A program made the translations under genes and the position numbers. Of a DNA stretch of 64,000 bases, positions 61,585 to 64,000 are shown piece by piece. Source of the stretch: Pectinophora gossypiella (lineage: Eukaryota > Arthropoda > Insecta > Lepidoptera > Gelechiidae); contig NC_065419.1 in assembly GCF_024362695.1 (NCBI RefSeq), positions 1,612,678-1,676,677 on the forward strand. Direction: 5' to 3'. The notes under the pieces are model-generated. The model was not told the origin of the DNA. It ran no database searches and was given only the letters and a program-made list of their open reading frames with translations. Numbering within the stretch: position 1 is the stretch's first letter; each line of letters opens with the position of its first letter.

Positions 61585-61938
61585 GCCGTAGTAGTTCAGT
61601 TGGAAGATTGCTTGACTCTCATCATGAAGTCGCAGGTTTGAATCCCAGCACGGGTCTAAACCAATGATTTTAGAATTTGTTTTCGAATTCATGTTCGGAT
61701 TATAAATGATTATCACGTGCTCAGCGGTAATAGAAAACATCGCGTGAGGAAAAAAACCCACATTCTTCAAAAATGCGTTTCGGAGGTATGTAAGCTAACT
61801 TAAATTGGGCTGGTTTTCCCTTCGGGTTGGAAGGTTAGGGGATCAGGTAGGAAGGAAGAAAACCGGACCTGTCAAATTTTCAGGCTAGGTAAGCGGACCC
61901 TGTGAAAAATGGGTTAACGCTAGGAAGATGATATAAAT
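61585..61938 (+). repeat. SINE-4, full length
   Basis: Reference copy. Head GCCGTAGTAGTTCAGTTGGA with B box GGTTTGAATCC, CACGTGCTCAGCGGTAATAG, CGGGTTGGAAGG, then the GACCTGTCAAATTTTCAGG block and a final GATGATATAAAT. About 350 bp. Confidence 0.85.
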
Positions 61939-62564
61939 ATGTAAAGGTATTTGGATGTCTTGCGAGTACATTTTATTTGTCGTGTTTATAAATAAACTAT
62001 GATTGTGTCGTTTAAGTATAAGTGTATGTGTATGCTTTAGGGTTAGTAATTCTTAATGGTAATTTTCCAAATTCAAATTTTAAATTTAATGAAACTCGTA
62101 TTTACTGAAACACATCATCAGGACTTTATCTTACTGATGACTTGTCTGCTCACCTCGAAAGGGATACAGGCGTAAATTTATCTTATTTCCTATCAAGTTT
62201 TAAACTTTAATATCACCTCGCAACAAATGGATTTGCCAGTTGAGTGTGTCACGACGATCATATTAATGATGATTTGCGTAGTACTGCTACGTCGTAACGT
62301 TGCTACGGCGTAGTTATTTTAGACGTCTTAATAGGCTTCACTTTTCTTGCCGCGTTCAGCGACGCCTGACGTGTTAAGTGGCGTGAGCTGCCTTAAAAAC
62401 AAACGTATGACAATGTACTGAGTGTTCACGAAGAAGCGTTTTTGCAGGCGTTTATTTGATAATTTCCACTCGACGTTCCCTAAAACACACGATAGATGGC
62501 GTTGTTCACTTTTAACGTGATAATTACCTAGTTTCTCATTGCTGGGGTACATAATTATTGAGGT
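61939..62564. other. unassigned sequence
   Basis: The minus frame at 62328-62582 has no domain. 62494-62510 (GATAGATGGCGTTG) echoes the 55.7-kb array but is too short to claim. Confidence 0.4.
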
Positions 62565-62697
62565 TCGCACCCAACTGGGCACTCTCAGGCTGTCTTAAAC
62601 CTTGTACCGGGTGAGAGCCTTCAGCGCTCCCCGTTTGTCCGGTTAAGTAGTTAACGCCATCTGCGGCAAATCTACAGTAATTCACGTCAAAAAAAAA
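62565..62697 (+). repeat. PolyA-275, 3' half
   Basis: GAGGTTCGCACCCAACTGGG to CACGTCAAAAAAAAAG. Confidence 0.8.
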
Positions 62698-62877
62698 GCT
62701 TACTCCGGTTAGAAATTAGCTTGAGTATTTGTATTGTGTAATCAATTTCATCCTCCTGTCCGTATCTCACACTAAGTCGGAACAACATGTATTTTATTGT
62801 ATTCTTCTCCCATTTATCTCTGTCAGTACTCACACCTTTCATACATATTTTTCTTTATACTATCCATCCACTCATTT
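62698..62877. other. unassigned sequence
   Basis: Nothing recognised. Confidence 0.4.
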
Positions 62878-62889
62878 TGAGTTTACGTG

Positions 62890-63164
62890 AACATACATAC
62901 ATACATAAACTCACGCCCGTAATCCCTAATGAGGTGGGCAGAGCCACAAGTAATCAAAGACAACTTGCAGCCACTGTTGATACGATGTCGTAAGCTGGAT
63001 ATGATAAAACTTATGGTGATAAGGGATTAGCCTATCGCCCATAACATTAGTCCATCATGTCAGATGATACAATCCCTCTGTCGGTTTTTACGACATGCCC
63101 GGGAAGACAAGCAGCTGAACGTGTTCTATGTTATTTATTTGCTCCCAGAACAGCATAGAAGCAG
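62890..63164 (-). mobile_element. ATGT-270, full length, 12-bp target duplication
   Basis: Flanked by TGAGTTTACGTG at 62878-62889 and 63165-63176. 275 bp. The 5' end on the minus strand agrees with the copy at 29011-29279. Confidence 0.9.
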
Positions 63165-63185
63165 TGAGTTTACGTGTGTATGTAT

Positions 63186-63370
63186 GATCTTGTACTGCGC
63201 GCGCAGCTTAACGCGCTGCTTGGGCGTCGCTCGATGCGTCGCTTCATGCGCTATATAACGCGCTGCCTGATGCACCACTAGACGCGCTGCCTCTCCATGG
63301 ACGGAAAAAAATGCTTGACGCGTGGCGCACGAAACCGCGTTACGCCCCGCGTGTCCCAGAACGCGGCCTT
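63186..63370. repeat. GC-rich degenerate short repeats
   Basis: AACGCGCTGC, GACGCGCTGC and related decamers followed by TGATGC, TGGGCG or TCGATGC recur at least five times at irregular spacing. The region is much GC-richer than its surroundings and has no open frame of note. Confidence 0.6.
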
Positions 63371-63754
63371 AGGATTGCGGCAAAATCTAAAATTGTAAAA
63401 TGATGTCAGTTATATCGGTGCGGTGACAATCACTCTTAAAAAAAGATACTCGTGTACTTATTTGAACGCAATAAAAAAATATTTGTATTGTTTTTTTCTT
63501 ATTTACAAAAAGCAACGGTCAATGAAATTTATTTAATTATTTTGAAAAGTAGCGATAGCACTGCTTTTTGAGTCCTATAGATAATCGCATTATGAAGTGG
63601 TTTACACATCTACATAAATAATAAAAAAGCGGACAATTCATGAAAAGAAAATTACCGTGTGTCGACTGACGCATCAGTGCGAGTGAGATAACGTTCATGC
63701 GCTCTCTCTCTCTTTCTCTGTAGTGGTTAACAGCCATTTAAAAATAAAATAGAC
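63371..63754. other. unassigned AT-rich sequence
   Basis: Contains a CTCTCTCTCTCTTTCTCT run near 63700. Nothing else. Confidence 0.4.
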
Positions 63755-63846
63755 CCAGAGGGGATGAGGTCAGCGTCCAGTACGAATTGGTGCGGGACGG
63801 AAAGTTACATTTCTATACGTAGGTAGTATTATTCTTTATTCTATGA
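63755..63846 (-). repeat. repeat Q, one end
   Basis: GGGATGAGGTCAGCGTCCAG to ATTATTCTTTATTCTATGA. Confidence 0.6.
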
Positions 63847-64000
63847 GCAAATAGAGCTGATTTTAAATCCAGTACTTAACAAGAAAAAACAACTAAATGC
63901 ACTGTTATCCTGTTTTACAATAAGAACAAAGAGCTAAAGAGAAATATATTCAACAAAAATGCACATTTTTATCGAAAAATTATACAGTGAAAATGCATCG
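63847..64000. other. unassigned AT-rich sequence
   Basis: Nothing recognised up to the window edge. Confidence 0.4.

Overview
The window looks like a repeat-saturated piece of a lepidopteran (moth) genome. The evidence is an AT-rich background, tRNA- and 5S-derived SINEs, LINE ends with ATGT or TGA microsatellite tails, many palindromic MITEs, one BEL/Pao LTR retrotransposon, and a single host-type spliced exon. I cannot name the species. Family identifications come from motifs and memory; no database was searched. Copies of repeats were matched by eye within the window.

Host gene. The only exon I recognise as belonging to a conserved host gene is at 57337-57516 (+). It is 180 bp, phase 0 at both ends, with good splice sites, and encodes the linker between the T1 domain and S1 of a Shaw/Kv3-type voltage-gated potassium channel. 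No other exon of that gene is visible. The window is therefore probably mostly intron of that gene, though part could be intergenic.

Layout. 1-12 kb: scattered LINE ends, SINEs, a hAT-type MITE with an 8-bp target duplication (5.35-5.88 kb), a broken mariner-type transposase beside a 62-bp palindrome, and RTE-type LINE ends. 12-23 kb: dense SINEs and MITEs, including a DNA element inserted inside a MITE (15.5-16.1 kb). 23-36 kb: more LINE tails, a reverse transcriptase fragment (25.95 kb), MITE-A copies and a polyA retroinsert with a 12-bp duplication (32.0-32.4 kb). 36.5-38.7 kb: a three-level nest (retroelement, then DNA transposon, then LINE). 41.47-47.92 kb: a complete, apparently young BEL/Pao element on the minus strand, inserted in a GC-rich palindromic MITE. 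48-64 kb: more of the same, with a 121-bp tandem array (55.66-56.46 kb) split by a MITE, then the channel exon.

Labels used below. SINE-1: tRNA-like head, tail ending TAGAAGAAG. SINE-2: tRNA-like head, tail ending in ATGT repeats. SINE-3: 5S-like head. SINE-4: tRNA-like head, GATGAT tail. PolyA-275: a polyA-tailed repeat of about 275 bp. ATGT-270 and ATGT-LINE: retroelements ending GGCGTGAGTTTATGTATGTATG. MITE-A to MITE-F, and repeat Q: short elements named here only for cross-reference. SINE-1, -2 and -3 share a central block of about 40 nt although their heads and tails differ.

Nothing here works as an operon or defence system. The biology visible is mobile-element biology: one probably competent BEL/Pao element, several LINE families known only from 3' ends, and the short elements that appear to share their tails.
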